DNA from: Fimbriimonadales bacterium
GTDB lineage: Bacteria > Armatimonadota > Fimbriimonadia > Fimbriimonadales > Fimbriimonadaceae
Length of the DNA stretch: 35,177 nt
Assembly: GCA_026418055.1 (NCBI GenBank)
Contig: JAOACB010000025.1
Location: 1-35,177, forward strand
Reading direction: 5' to 3'
Under the pieces are notes generated by a model, which was given only the letters and a program-made list of their open reading frames with translations, did not search any database and was not told the DNA's origin. Within the stretch, counting starts at the first letter, position 1; every line of letters begins with the position of its first letter. The translations under genes were made by a program, and so were the position numbers. Positions 15,801 through 23,843 of this stretch are shown in pieces.

Positions 15801-17845
15801 AGTTCCCGTTCGCCATGCTCCGCGACTTCGTCGACACGCGGCTCTCGCCGCAGGAGGTCGGCGACCTGCTCACGATGGCCGGGTTCGAGCTGGAGGGCGT
15901 CGAAGACGTCGAGGGCGACGTGGTTCTCGACATCAAGGTGACCCCGAACCGTGGCGACGGCTTGTCCGTTTTCGGCCTCTCCCGGGAAGTGCTTGCCAAG
16001 GACTCCGAGGCGCGGCCCACCGAGCTGTACCGGAGGGCCTGCGGGCGTTTTTCGATGCCCGACGACGCCGACGAGGGCGAGGCGGGCGTGTTCGCGAAGG
16101 TGAGCATCGAGACGGAGGACTGCCCGAGATACGCGTGTCGGATGTTCCGCAACGTGGCCCAGGGGGAGGCTCCGGATTGGATCCAGAAGCGTCTGCGCCA
16201 AGCCGGCATGCGGCCGATCAGCTTGATCGTCGACCTCACGAACTACGTGATGCTGGAGCTGGGCCAGCCGCTGCACGCGTTCGATCTGGACACGCTGGAG
16301 GGCCCTGAGATCGTCGTAAGGCACGCTCGGCCAGGCGAGAGGCTGACCACCTTGGACGGCGCGGAGCACGAGCTGTCGCCGGGGCAGATGATGATCTGCG
16401 ACGCGTCCAAGCCGGTCGCCGTGGCGGGGGTCATGGGTGGTCGGGAAACCGAGGTGACGCCCGCCACGATGAACGTGCTGCTCGAATCGGCCAACTTCCG
16501 CAGCACGAGCGTTCGGCGCACGCGCAGGCAGCTGGGTCTCAGCACGGAGGCCAGCTATCGCTTCGAAAGGAGCGTCGACCCGGACGGGGTGGTGGCGGCC
16601 CTCAACCGGTTCGCCGAGCTGCTGGAAGCCGTCGATGGCGGAGCCTCGAGGGTTTGGGGCGTCGTCGACCTGTACCCGGGCAGAGTGGTCAGAGAGCCGA
16701 TCCGACTGACGGAGCACAAGACGCGCCGCCTGCTCGGCCTTACGGTGGGGCTGCGCGAATGCAGGGAGTACCTCGAGCGCCTCGGCATGGAAGTGCGAGA
16801 GGATGCAGGCGACCTGCTCGTTACCCCGCCCTCGTGGCGGCCGGACCTCGTCCGCGAGGACGATCTGATCGAGGAGGTCGGCAGGGTGCACGGCTACGAG
16901 AAGATCCCGGAGGTTCTGCCTCAGGGCAGCACGCCGCAGGGTGGAGCAGGAGGCTCCCTGGCAAGGATCGACCTCGTGCGGGAGTTCCTGCTTCGAGCGG
17001 GCCTCACTCAAGTGGTGTCGCATTCCCTGGTGGGCGTCAGCCCTCTCGACGATCCTCGAGCCGAGCGCATCGGGCCCAAGAACCCCGTCTCACCCGAGGC
17101 CGCCTGGCTTCGGACGTCGCTCCTGCCGTGCGTCGCCGAGGCGGCCAGGCGGAACGGGGGTCGGGATCTTTGGCTGTTCGAGGACGGCAGGACCTTCCTC
17201 CGGCTGCCCGATGGCCCTTCGGAGAGAAGGAACCTCGCGCTGTACTCCCACGGTCGCATGCTGCCCGAGCACTGGGTGTCTGAGGACGCGGGGCAGGCGG
17301 ATTTCTTCGCCCTCAAGGGAGTGGTCGAGGAACTCTTCGCGTTCCTCGGTTTGACGGGCATCTGGCGGCAGGGAAGCGACCCCCGGCTCCATCCGACGAG
17401 GCAGGCCGAGGTGGCGGTGGGAGATCGCGCGGTCGGAGTGCTCGGAGTCGCGCATCCGGAGGTGGCGCGAGCGGCCGGTTTGCCAGAGGACTGCGTGCTG
17501 GCGGAGTTCGACTTGGAGGCTCTCGTCGAAGCGCCGTCGACCCCGCCCCGCTTCCGCCCAGTGAGCCGGAATCCTGCCGTCCGGCGAGACGTGGCTGTGC
17601 TGGTGGACAAAGCCGTGCCGTACGAGCGCATCGCCGAAACCGTGCGGCATGCGGCCGGAGAGGTCCTGGAGAGACACTGGCTGTTCGATCGCTTCGAAGG
17701 TCAGGGCATACCCGAAGGCAAGCACAGCCTGGCGATCGCTCTGCAGCTCCGCAAGCAGGGGGCGAACTTCACGGACGAGGAAGCGAACCAGGTGCGGGAT
17801 CGGGTCGTGGCGGCGCTGGAATCGCTCGGTGCGACGCTGCGGTGA
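15797..17845 (+). CDS. pheT: Phenylalanine-tRNA ligase beta subunit lacking the N-terminal tRNA-binding domain
   Basis: A 682-residue partner of PheS. The N-terminus (FAMLRDFVD...AGFELEGVED) runs directly into VLDIKVTPNRGDGLSVFG at about residues 43-60. In common PheT proteins (about 795 residues) roughly 110 residues of EMAP/OB-fold tRNA-binding domain (B2) lie between these two pieces; here it is absent, and the length difference matches. The B3/B4 editing region (SLIVDLTNYVMLELGQPLHAFD, VAGVMGG), the B5 domain, the catalytic-like B6/B7 core and a C-terminal anticodon-binding FDX-ACB domain (FRPVSRNPAVRRDVAV) are present. The start is fixed by the ATGA overlap with pheS. Its last 77 bases overlap the converging membrane-protein gene. 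Confidence 0.95.
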   Translation: MKFPFAMLRDFVDTRLSPQEVGDLLTMAGFELEGVEDVEGDVVLDIKVTPNRGDGLSVFGLSREVLAKDSEARPTELYRRACGRFSMPDDADEGEAGVFAKVSIETEDCPRYACRMFRNVAQGEAPDWIQKRLRQAGMRPISLIVDLTNYVMLELGQPLHAFDLDTLEGPEIVVRHARPGERLTTLDGAEHELSPGQMMICDASKPVAVAGVMGGRETEVTPATMNVLLESANFRSTSVRRTRRQLGLSTEASYRFERSVDPDGVVAALNRFAELLEAVDGGASRVWGVVDLYPGRVVREPIRLTEHKTRRLLGLTVGLRECREYLERLGMEVREDAGDLLVTPPSWRPDLVREDDLIEEVGRVHGYEKIPEVLPQGSTPQGGAGGSLARIDLVREFLLRAGLTQVVSHSLVGVSPLDDPRAERIGPKNPVSPEAAWLRTSLLPCVAEAARRNGGRDLWLFEDGRTFLRLPDGPSERRNLALYSHGRMLPEHWVSEDAGQADFFALKGVVEELFAFLGLTGIWRQGSDPRLHPTRQAEVAVGDRAVGVLGVAHPEVARAAGLPEDCVLAEFDLEALVEAPSTPPRFRPVSRNPAVRRDVAVLVDKAVPYERIAETVRHAAGEVLERHWLFDRFEGQGIPEGKHSLAIALQLRKQGANFTDEEANQVRDRVVAALESLGATLR

Positions 17846-19124
17846 CCGCCAAGCGCCACCAGAGCAACCAAAGTCCCACGGCGAAGGCGGCTCGAAGGGA
17901 AGCCGGCCAGTAGTCGTAGTGGGGGAACGGCTTGAGCCACGCCATCGGCAGGAACGCCAGCGTGGACAGGGCCCAAGCCCAGGCGGCGGGCCCTCTGGCC
18001 AGAAGCAGCCTCGCGAGCGCGGAGGACTGCAGGCCGAACTGCGCCACGGCCGAGGGCAGCATGCCGCTGAAGACGAGCAACCAACCCAAGTCCAACGATC
18101 GGAGGCTCTGCCAAACCAGGGTCGCCGTCGGGAGAACGTAATCGAAGATCGCGACGGCCACCCCGGGACCCGATCGGAACTGTTGCTCCTGGTAGCCGGA
18201 TGCCTCGAGCGGCACGAACCGTAGCCGCACGGCGATGTAGACGGCCAACAGGGCCCAGTGCGCGGCGTGCGGCCACCAGGGAGCTCGCCAGCCTCTCCAG
18301 CGCAGGGCCAGCGTAGCCCCCAGCAGCACCCCGGGCAGCATCACGGCCTGCTCGTAGCATCCGAGCGCTAGGGCCAGAAACAGCAGGGAGCCGAGCCAAA
18401 GGGGCCAGGTCGGCGCGCTGCGGGACGGGTCCGGCTCGGTGTTCCGCGTTGCCGGGGGATCGAGGGGTCCGCTCGGGCGCGGCGCGCGAAAGCCGGCGCG
18501 CCGCACCCAGGCCGCGTGGCACGCCATCGCGGCGAGGCAGAACACGGTCATCGAGCTCGCGGTGCGCCCCGGAATCCAGGACAGCACGGCGCCCTTTGGC
18601 GACGAGAGGGGGACCAGTTCGTCCACGGCCCACAGCCCGACAGCCAAGGCCAGGACTGCCGCAGCCGCGTTGCGCCGCCACAGGCCGGCGACCGCCGAAA
18701 GCCAGACCAACCAGCCGGCGGCCGTTGCCAGCCAACCGGGGATTCCAGGGCCGTGCCACAGCGCGAAGAGCGTGGCGGCAGCGGCGCCGAACGCGCGGCT
18801 CTCGGCCAGTTGCGCGGCCACACCGTAGCACAGCACGATCGACAGCAGCGCCAGCGCCGCGTTGGTCGCACCGAAGCCGGCGGCGTTGCCGTCCCACAGA
18901 GCGCGGTCGAGCTCGAAGGTGAGCGTCGAGATCGGGCGGTAGAAGTGGTTGAACAGGGGCCAGTCGGAGACGAACCAGCGCCAAGGGTTGTCGTTCTTGC
19001 GGATCGTGTCGAGAAGGACGGCGGTGTCCGTGTCGCGGAGAAGGTCGGGCGAGTCGGAGCGGTTCCATAGCACGGTGGCCAGGCCGATTGCCAGCACCCA
19101 CGCGAACCATCCCCATCTCCGCAT
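17769..19124 (-). CDS. Polytopic membrane protein, GT-C glycosyltransferase-like
   Basis: A 451-residue protein with about ten hydrophobic segments. The segment after the first helix (DTDTAVLLDTIRKND, then FNHFYRPISTLTFELDRALWDGNAAGF) resembles the first extracytoplasmic loop of GT-C/PMT- and TMTC-like membrane glycosyltransferases, where an acidic pair and a YRPL motif precede 'N..LH'. I infer transfer of sugar from a lipid-linked donor, but no full family signature is seen. ATG 19124 is chosen because AATAAT lies 7 bases upstream; ATG 19133 is in frame but overlaps that hexamer. The last 25 residues (ending PAPPRPDPAPGSLPRP) are encoded antisense to the pheT 3' end and look like low-complexity read-through. 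Confidence 0.65.
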   Translation of the reverse strand: MRRWGWFAWVLAIGLATVLWNRSDSPDLLRDTDTAVLLDTIRKNDNPWRWFVSDWPLFNHFYRPISTLTFELDRALWDGNAAGFGATNAALALLSIVLCYGVAAQLAESRAFGAAAATLFALWHGPGIPGWLATAAGWLVWLSAVAGLWRRNAAAAVLALAVGLWAVDELVPLSSPKGAVLSWIPGRTASSMTVFCLAAMACHAAWVRRAGFRAPRPSGPLDPPATRNTEPDPSRSAPTWPLWLGSLLFLALALGCYEQAVMLPGVLLGATLALRWRGWRAPWWPHAAHWALLAVYIAVRLRFVPLEASGYQEQQFRSGPGVAVAIFDYVLPTATLVWQSLRSLDLGWLLVFSGMLPSAVAQFGLQSSALARLLLARGPAAWAWALSTLAFLPMAWLKPFPHYDYWPASLRAAFAVGLWLLWWRLAVTAASHRAIPAPPRPDPAPGSLPRP

Positions 19125-19131
19125 CGGTGCC

Positions 19132-19137
19132 ATTATT
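19132..19137 (-). promoter_or_regulatory. -10-like AATAAT for the membrane-protein gene
   Basis: On the minus strand AATAAT ends 7 bases before ATG 19124, which has no Shine-Dalgarno. This is the same geometry as at 5613 and 22795 and suggests a leaderless transcript. Confidence 0.3.
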
Positions 19138-19226
19138 GCGGAACGCCCAGCGCCGTGGCCCATCTGGCCCGAAGCCGGCACCGATGGGGAACCTCGGGCG
19201 TCTCTTAGTCTGTACCGGAGAGAACG

Positions 19227-19757
19227 ATGAGAATCAAAACGTTGCTGTTTGGGGCAGCCGTTGCTGCCATCGCCGTTGGCGCGGCCTCGCGGCTCGCAGT
19301 GGCACAGGGTTCCGATTCGATCGAGAGCTTCCGCGGCAAGGCCATGCCCGCGTTCAAGATGACGACGCTCGACGGCAGGACCCTAACCAACTCCTCCCTC
19401 CGGGGCAAGGTCGTGCTGATCGATTTCTGGGCCACTTGGTGCGGCCCTTGCAAGATGGCGGCCCCCACGATGCAGAGCCTGCACGAGAAGTTCGGCAAGC
19501 AGGGCTTGGTTGTGATCGGGGCCAACGTCTGGGAGCGCGGCAACTCCAAGCAGAAGGCTCAGGAGTACGCCAAGGCGAACAAGTTCACCTACACCTTCAC
19601 GCACGACAACGACAAGCTGGCGGAGACGATGCGGCTGAACGGCATCCCGACGTTCCTGCTTGTGGACAAGAAGGGAACCATCCGCGCCGTGCAGGTGGGC
19701 TTCGACCCGCGCAGCACCCCCAAGGATCTCGAGGATCAGATCAAGAGGTTGCTCTGA
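19227..19757 (+). CDS. Exported TlpA/ResA-like thioredoxin-fold protein
   Basis: A 176-residue thiol-disulfide protein placed outside the cytoplasmic membrane by a signal peptide (about 1-26, ending AVAQG). The redox motif WCGPC lies in VVLIDFWATWCGPCKMAAP, and the cis-proline loop reads NGIPTFLL. The lead-in FRGKAMPAFKMTTLDGRTLTNSSLRGK is typical of the AhpC/TSA-Redoxin-like TlpA branch, which reduces disulfides for cytochrome c maturation or other envelope proteins. Typical length. It stands alone between divergent and convergent neighbours and is closed by a strong intrinsic terminator, so it is probably a single-gene transcript. The client is unknown. Confidence 0.93.
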   Translation: MRIKTLLFGAAVAAIAVGAASRLAVAQGSDSIESFRGKAMPAFKMTTLDGRTLTNSSLRGKVVLIDFWATWCGPCKMAAPTMQSLHEKFGKQGLVVIGANVWERGNSKQKAQEYAKANKFTYTFTHDNDKLAETMRLNGIPTFLLVDKKGTIRAVQVGFDPRSTPKDLEDQIKRLL

Positions 19758-19775
19758 CGCGACGCGAAGGGCAAC

Positions 19776-19813
19776 CGGCGCCGACGCACCGCGCGTCGGC
19801 GCCGCGTCTTTTT
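19776..19813 (+). terminator. Intrinsic terminator of the thioredoxin gene
   Basis: A perfect 12-bp GC stem (arms 19776-19787 and 19793-19804, 5-base loop) is followed by CGTCTTTTT, starting 18 bases after the stop codon. This is the clearest rho-independent terminator in the window. The T run serves the plus strand only. Confidence 0.9.
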
Positions 19814-19829
19814 CCACCCGGCCGATCGC

Positions 19830-21074
19830 CTAGCGCCGCTCGAGCACCGCGCCCGTCGAGAGTTCGTACTCGCTCGAACCCTGGCGGAAGCGAAAGCTCG
19901 CGAACCATGCGAACGGGCGACGCGCCCGAGGCGTGTCGAACCTCAGCCGGTGGGGACCGTTTCCGCTCGCGGAGGGGCCAGGCCTCGGCTTCCACTCGCT
20001 CTGGGTGAAGTTGTTCGAATCCGACTCTGCCACCCACACCGTGCAGGAGACGGGGCGGACCCCTGCGATCTCCACTTCCATGCCGTTCGCGGTTCGGGTC
20101 CAATCGATTCCGGGCCAGGGCTCGCCGCCCAGACAGGCTCTGCCGAAGGCCGCGATGGTGCTCAGCGCGGTGAGCTTGTCGCCCAAGCCGTGTCCCGCGT
20201 TGGGAACCAGCAGGGCGGATTTCGGCTTGGGAAGCTCGTTCCAGTAGAGACTCAGGGCGTCCACGGCCCAATAGGCGTCGTTGGCTCCGTTGACGATCAG
20301 CACGGGACAGCGCAGACTTTGCCGGTACGAGAACGGGTCGACCATCTCCGCGAGGCGCCGGCCCGCTGGCGTTTCGAGCAAAGCCTGCAGACCCCGGCGG
20401 GTGTAGTCGTCGATCTGGGGGCTGTACGAGCCCCAGATCTCCTTCTGATGGCTCATCTGGGCCTTGAGGTTGAGATTGTCGATCACCATCGGCGCGATGC
20501 CCGCGACTCGCCGGTCGCCCGAGACTCCCACGAACCACGTGGTCCATCCCCGCTTGCTGGCGCCCGTCACGACGAAGCGGCGGATCGGCTGGGACGTGCC
20601 CGCCGTGGCGGCTTGCAGCAGATCCATCGCGCGCAGGGCGCTCTTGGTCATCGGGAAGAGCAGGGGCCACGAAGCGTCGCCCGTGGCCAGGTACCGCTCG
20701 AACGTGTGGGCGATGAGGTCGTCCTCCACGCGCCCGTCGATCGGTTGGTTGGGGATGTCGAAGAGAATCGCCACAGGGATGCGCGCCCGATCGGCGAGCG
20801 CCTGGACGAGGCCGAGGTCCGTGGGGTTGGGTTTGCCGCCGGTGACCAGCAGGATGCATCCCTGCTTCGCGTCGTTGCTCGCGGGCCGGGTGAGGGTGAC
20901 GGTGTGCCTCCAAGGGATGCCCTGCCAGGTTTGGCTCGTCATCTCCCACGCCTGGGCCCCGCCGATGCTGGCCACGGGCTTCCACGCGAACGAGGAGTCC
21001 GGCTTGCGCAGGTAGTCCGACAGCGCCGAGGGCGCTTCGGCGAAAAAGGCCAGGGGAATCCATGGAAGCAGCAT
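19830..21074 (-). CDS. PhoPQ-activated pathogenicity-related (PqaA-like) alpha/beta hydrolase, secreted
   Basis: A 414-residue exported protein (signal peptide about 1-15, LPWIPLAFFAEA). The succession TSQTWQGIPWRH, ILLVTGGKPN, FDIPNQPIDGR, VVTGASKRGWTTWFVG, VIDNLNLKAQMSHQKEIWG and VNGANDAYW is characteristic of the PhoPQ-related family, an alpha/beta-hydrolase fold in which GASKRG is the nucleophile elbow. Family activity is poorly defined; an esterase or peptidase role is inferred from the fold. ATG 21074 is chosen because GAGG lies about 8 bases upstream and a signal peptide follows; TATCTT upstream may be the -10. The C-terminal 80 residues form a beta-rich tail typical of the family. It converges on the thioredoxin gene. 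Confidence 0.85.
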   Translation of the reverse strand: MLLPWIPLAFFAEAPSALSDYLRKPDSSFAWKPVASIGGAQAWEMTSQTWQGIPWRHTVTLTRPASNDAKQGCILLVTGGKPNPTDLGLVQALADRARIPVAILFDIPNQPIDGRVEDDLIAHTFERYLATGDASWPLLFPMTKSALRAMDLLQAATAGTSQPIRRFVVTGASKRGWTTWFVGVSGDRRVAGIAPMVIDNLNLKAQMSHQKEIWGSYSPQIDDYTRRGLQALLETPAGRRLAEMVDPFSYRQSLRCPVLIVNGANDAYWAVDALSLYWNELPKPKSALLVPNAGHGLGDKLTALSTIAAFGRACLGGEPWPGIDWTRTANGMEVEIAGVRPVSCTVWVAESDSNNFTQSEWKPRPGPSASGNGPHRLRFDTPRARRPFAWFASFRFRQGSSEYELSTGAVLERR

Positions 21075-21201
21075 GTTGCGAACCTCGGTGTGATAAGATA
21101 CCGTCCAGGACATGAGCCTCCGGAGGGAGACGTGTCCGTCCGTGCGGTAGACTGCCGGTGCCCGCGGGATATCGGGTGAGGCCGCAGGAGGGAAGCAGAA
21201 G

Positions 21202-22722
21202 ATGATCGGAATGCGGAAGATGTGCGTCTTGGCCGGCGTGGTTGCGATGGCGGCCGCCGGTCGGGCCTATTACTACGACGCGACCATCGGCATCGATCGG
21301 GCCTTGACCGGTCCGACGCTCACCGTTCGATACAGCGGCGCCTTCGCGGCCCTCGTCGAGTTGCGGGTCAACGGCAAGAGCCTGGGTACGCGGGCGGTCT
21401 CGGCGGATCGCAACGCAGGCGAGATCACCTTCGACCTCGACCTCTCGCTGATCGGGGAGGGTGAGAACCAAGTCGAGGTTCGGCTGTTCGACAAGTCCGG
21501 CCGGATGGTCGGCTCGCGAAAGACCACGGTTTCGGCCGCAGAGGCGGCGCAGGGCCCGGTCTTCCTGAGCATGCCGAAGCTCGGCGCTACCGTGCAGGGC
21601 CCGGTCGAGATCCGGGTGGGCTTCGGGCGCCCGATGCGCAACGTGTACGCCAGCTTCTTCATCAACAACCAGTTCCGCTCGATGGTGAACACCCCGCCGT
21701 ACAGCTACGTTTGGGACACCACGCGCGAGATCAACGGCTGGCACGAGCTGGAAGCCTGGGTTGTCGACGAGTCCAGCAACACCTTCAAGACTCGCAAGGT
21801 GAAGGTGTTCGTGAACAACCCCGGCGGACGCACGGATCGGGCCCAGCCGACCGAGCCTGCGGTTCAGCCGCTGACCGGCCGCACGGAGCCCCCTGTGAAG
21901 GCCTCGGACGTCAAGCCGAACCCGGCTTCCAGGACGCAGCCCGCGAACACCGCCCCCAAGGCCGTCGAGCCTGCGACCAAGCCGGCTCCGGAGGCCCGCC
22001 CCGCCGCGAACCCCGTGGCCGGAGGGCCCGTCGGCGGCGAGAGCGGAGCCAAGCCGTTGGCGCAGGGCGGCGCGAAGGCCGTGGAGGCTCCAGCCCAACC
22101 CAAGGCCCCGGCGGTGACGGGCACGCCCGTCGGCGGCAACGTGTCCGCTCCGATCGGTTCCGAAGCGGGTGTGAAGCCGATCCCGGGTGAGCGGACGCAG
22201 GCCGCGGGAATGCGACACATGACTCCCACGGGAGCGCGGACAACCGACGCGCCAAGGACGGTGGCCTCCGCGGGTGCCCGCGGCGCCGGCCAAGCCGTCC
22301 AGCAGGTCACCAGCGCCGCAGGGTTGCTGGCGATCACCAAGGGAACCCGGTTGCCAAACCTCCCGCACTTCCCGATCCTGTTGAACAACCAGTACGTGGA
22401 GTTCGACGTGAACCCGAGGGTCGACGGCGGCATTCCGCTGACCCCGTTCCGGCACCTGATCGAGAAGGCCGGAGGCGAGGTGCGCTGGCTGGGTTTGGAG
22501 AAGGCCGTGGATGCGAGGGCGGAGGGTCGGACGATCTTCCTCCGCATCGGAGACAAGGTGGCTAGGATCAACGACCTGCCCGTGAGCCTCGAGGTCGCCC
22601 CGTTCGTCGATCGGGGTCGCACGATCGTGCCGCTCAGCTTCATCCGCGAGTCGCTCGACGTCGACGTGGAGTACGACCCCTCCACCGGGCACGTGCTCAT
22701 CACGTCGAAGAAGAAGAACTGA
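21202..22722 (+). CDS. Exported protein with a C-terminal copper-amine-oxidase-N-like domain and a Pro/Ala linker
   Basis: A 506-residue envelope protein. The signal peptide (about 1-22, ending AAAGRA) is followed by two immunoglobulin-like beta domains (about 25-115 and 118-205, the second with GATVQGPVEIRVGF and WHELEAWVVDESSN, like a bacterial Big/CBM sandwich). A 150-residue linker rich in Pro, Ala, Gly and Lys (about 210-365) follows. The last 130 residues (LNNQYVEFDVNPRV, PLTPFRHLIEKAGGEVRWL, VPLSFIRESLDVDVEYDPSTGHVLI) match the copper-amine-oxidase N-terminal domain, despite the name a general cell-wall or surface domain without copper chemistry. AGGAGG lies 10 bases before the ATG. 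I infer a surface or wall-associated structural protein. Confidence 0.8.
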   Translation: MIGMRKMCVLAGVVAMAAAGRAYYYDATIGIDRALTGPTLTVRYSGAFAALVELRVNGKSLGTRAVSADRNAGEITFDLDLSLIGEGENQVEVRLFDKSGRMVGSRKTTVSAAEAAQGPVFLSMPKLGATVQGPVEIRVGFGRPMRNVYASFFINNQFRSMVNTPPYSYVWDTTREINGWHELEAWVVDESSNTFKTRKVKVFVNNPGGRTDRAQPTEPAVQPLTGRTEPPVKASDVKPNPASRTQPANTAPKAVEPATKPAPEARPAANPVAGGPVGGESGAKPLAQGGAKAVEAPAQPKAPAVTGTPVGGNVSAPIGSEAGVKPIPGERTQAAGMRHMTPTGARTTDAPRTVASAGARGAGQAVQQVTSAAGLLAITKGTRLPNLPHFPILLNNQYVEFDVNPRVDGGIPLTPFRHLIEKAGGEVRWLGLEKAVDARAEGRTIFLRIGDKVARINDLPVSLEVAPFVDRGRTIVPLSFIRESLDVDVEYDPSTGHVLITSKKKN

Positions 22723-22743
22723 GACTCTTGCGGGTTTCCCCGG

Positions 22744-22772
22744 GGTGGGCCAGCGGAACGCGCCGGCCCACC
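22744..22772 (+). terminator. Terminator-like hairpin with an alternative partner
   Basis: An 8-bp stem plus 3 inner pairs (arms 22744-22755 and 22761-22772, one mismatch) follows the envelope gene; TTTT comes 5 bases later. The left arm (22743-22751) can instead pair with 22787-22795, so two exclusive folds are possible. Confidence 0.5.
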
Positions 22773-22794
22773 TCCAGTTTTCCTGGGGCCCACC

Positions 22795-22800
22795 CATAAT
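22795..22800 (+). promoter_or_regulatory. -10 hexamer CATAAT for the HD-GYP gene
   Basis: CATAAT ends 8 bases before the GTG start at 22809, with no Shine-Dalgarno between. A leaderless transcript for the HD-GYP/PilZ pair is likely. Confidence 0.35.
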
Positions 22801-22808
22801 CCCAAGCG

Positions 22809-23444
22809 GTGAGCGAGCATCGCCTCTGGAACGTGGACCCAGCGATCCGGGCCTCGTGGGTCCGCGCACGCAGGCTGTTGGCCGTGACTCTGGGCCCGGA
22901 TTGCGAGGAGCTGGTTCACTCGGAGCGCGTGGCCGGATTCTGCGAGCGCATCGGGTTGCGCATGGGCCTCGGCCGCGAGGAACTGCACACGCTGGTGGTC
23001 GGCTCGTTGCTGCACGACCTAGGCAAGACGGTGGTCCCGCGAGCCGTGCTCAAGCGCAACGGACCGCTTTCCGACCAGGAGCTCGATTTGGTGCGCCTGC
23101 ATCCCAAGGCTGGCGCCGACATCCTCAGAGGCTTCCCGGGGATGGAACGGTTCGCCGAGATCGTTCTGAACCACCACGAGCGCTTGGACGGCTCCGGGTA
23201 CCCCCGCGGCCTGCGAGGCCACGAGATCGACCTGCTGAGCCGGATCGCGGCGGTGGCGGACGTCTTCGACGCGATCACCTCGCCCCGTCCCTACCGAGCG
23301 GCGATGCCGCTTCCTCGGGCTTTGGCTGTTTTGAGGATCGAAGTGGACCTCGGCAGGTTGGACGCTGAGGTTTTCCGCGAGCTTGCCGATATTACCAATG
23401 GGCAGTCGCCACCCGAGTTGCTTTTCGGCTACGACGCGGCCTAA
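22809..23444 (+). CDS. HD-GYP domain cyclic-di-GMP phosphodiesterase
   Basis: A 211-residue stand-alone HD-GYP protein. It would hydrolyse cyclic-di-GMP to pGpG or GMP. Metal-binding and signature residues are intact: H34 region (VHSERVAGFCERIG), H69-D70 in LLHDLGK, K and HP in VRLHPKAGADIL, and H122-H123-E124 with G130-Y131-P132 in HHERLDGSGYP, then ADVFDAITSPRPYR. There is no receiver, PAS or membrane segment, so control must come from elsewhere or from expression. The GTG start is chosen because it follows the CATAAT hexamer at leaderless spacing and no earlier start is plausible. The PilZ gene begins 12 bases after its stop. Confidence 0.93.
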   Translation: MSEHRLWNVDPAIRASWVRARRLLAVTLGPDCEELVHSERVAGFCERIGLRMGLGREELHTLVVGSLLHDLGKTVVPRAVLKRNGPLSDQELDLVRLHPKAGADILRGFPGMERFAEIVLNHHERLDGSGYPRGLRGHEIDLLSRIAAVADVFDAITSPRPYRAAMPLPRALAVLRIEVDLGRLDAEVFRELADITNGQSPPELLFGYDAA

Positions 23445-23456
23445 GGTGATGCAACC

Positions 23457-23822
23457 GTGAAGGACGGCAACGTTGATCTCAGGCGGTATGCGCGGTTCGA
23501 CATGTTCGAATACGCGGTCATCGATTCACCGAGCCACAGCGAGTCGATTCGCGCGGTCGTGGTCGACATCAGCCTCGGCGGACTCCAGATCCGTTGCCGC
23601 GAGCACCTTCCTCCTGGAGAGCACGTGCAGATCAAGGTGGGTCAGAGCGAGTCCAAGCCGCTGCAGCTGAAGGGTGAGGTTCGGTACTGCGTGGCCGTGG
23701 AGGGTTCGGACATCAACGCGGTCGGGTTGCGCTTCATGGCTGCGAACCACGAGGAGCGGTTGCAGATCGCCAACTACGTGCATGCGGTGTTCCTCCGTCA
23801 GGGAGAGGCGCTCACGTCCTGA
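23457..23822 (+). CDS. PilZ-domain cyclic-di-GMP receptor protein
   Basis: A 121-residue single-domain PilZ protein that would bind cyclic-di-GMP and change partner activity. The two binding motifs are intact: RxxxR as R9-R10-Y-A-R13 near the N-terminus and DxSxxG as D37-I-S39-L-G-G42. The rest (EVRYCVAVEGSDINAVGLRFM) follows the PilZ beta barrel. It uses GTG as start, 12 bases after the HD-GYP stop and presumably on the same transcript, so degradation and sensing of the messenger are coupled in one operon. A long hairpin ends the unit. The partner (motility, polysaccharide export or transcription) is not shown by the neighbours. Confidence 0.9.
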   Translation: MKDGNVDLRRYARFDMFEYAVIDSPSHSESIRAVVVDISLGGLQIRCREHLPPGEHVQIKVGQSESKPLQLKGEVRYCVAVEGSDINAVGLRFMAANHEERLQIANYVHAVFLRQGEALTS

Positions 23823-23843
23823 GGCTCCCGCGGGCGCCGGTTT

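Noticed and set aside
19741-22869. Minus-strand open frame of over 1000 codons
   Set aside because: It crosses the PhoPQ-related and envelope-protein genes in wrong frames and shows no motif; a shadow.
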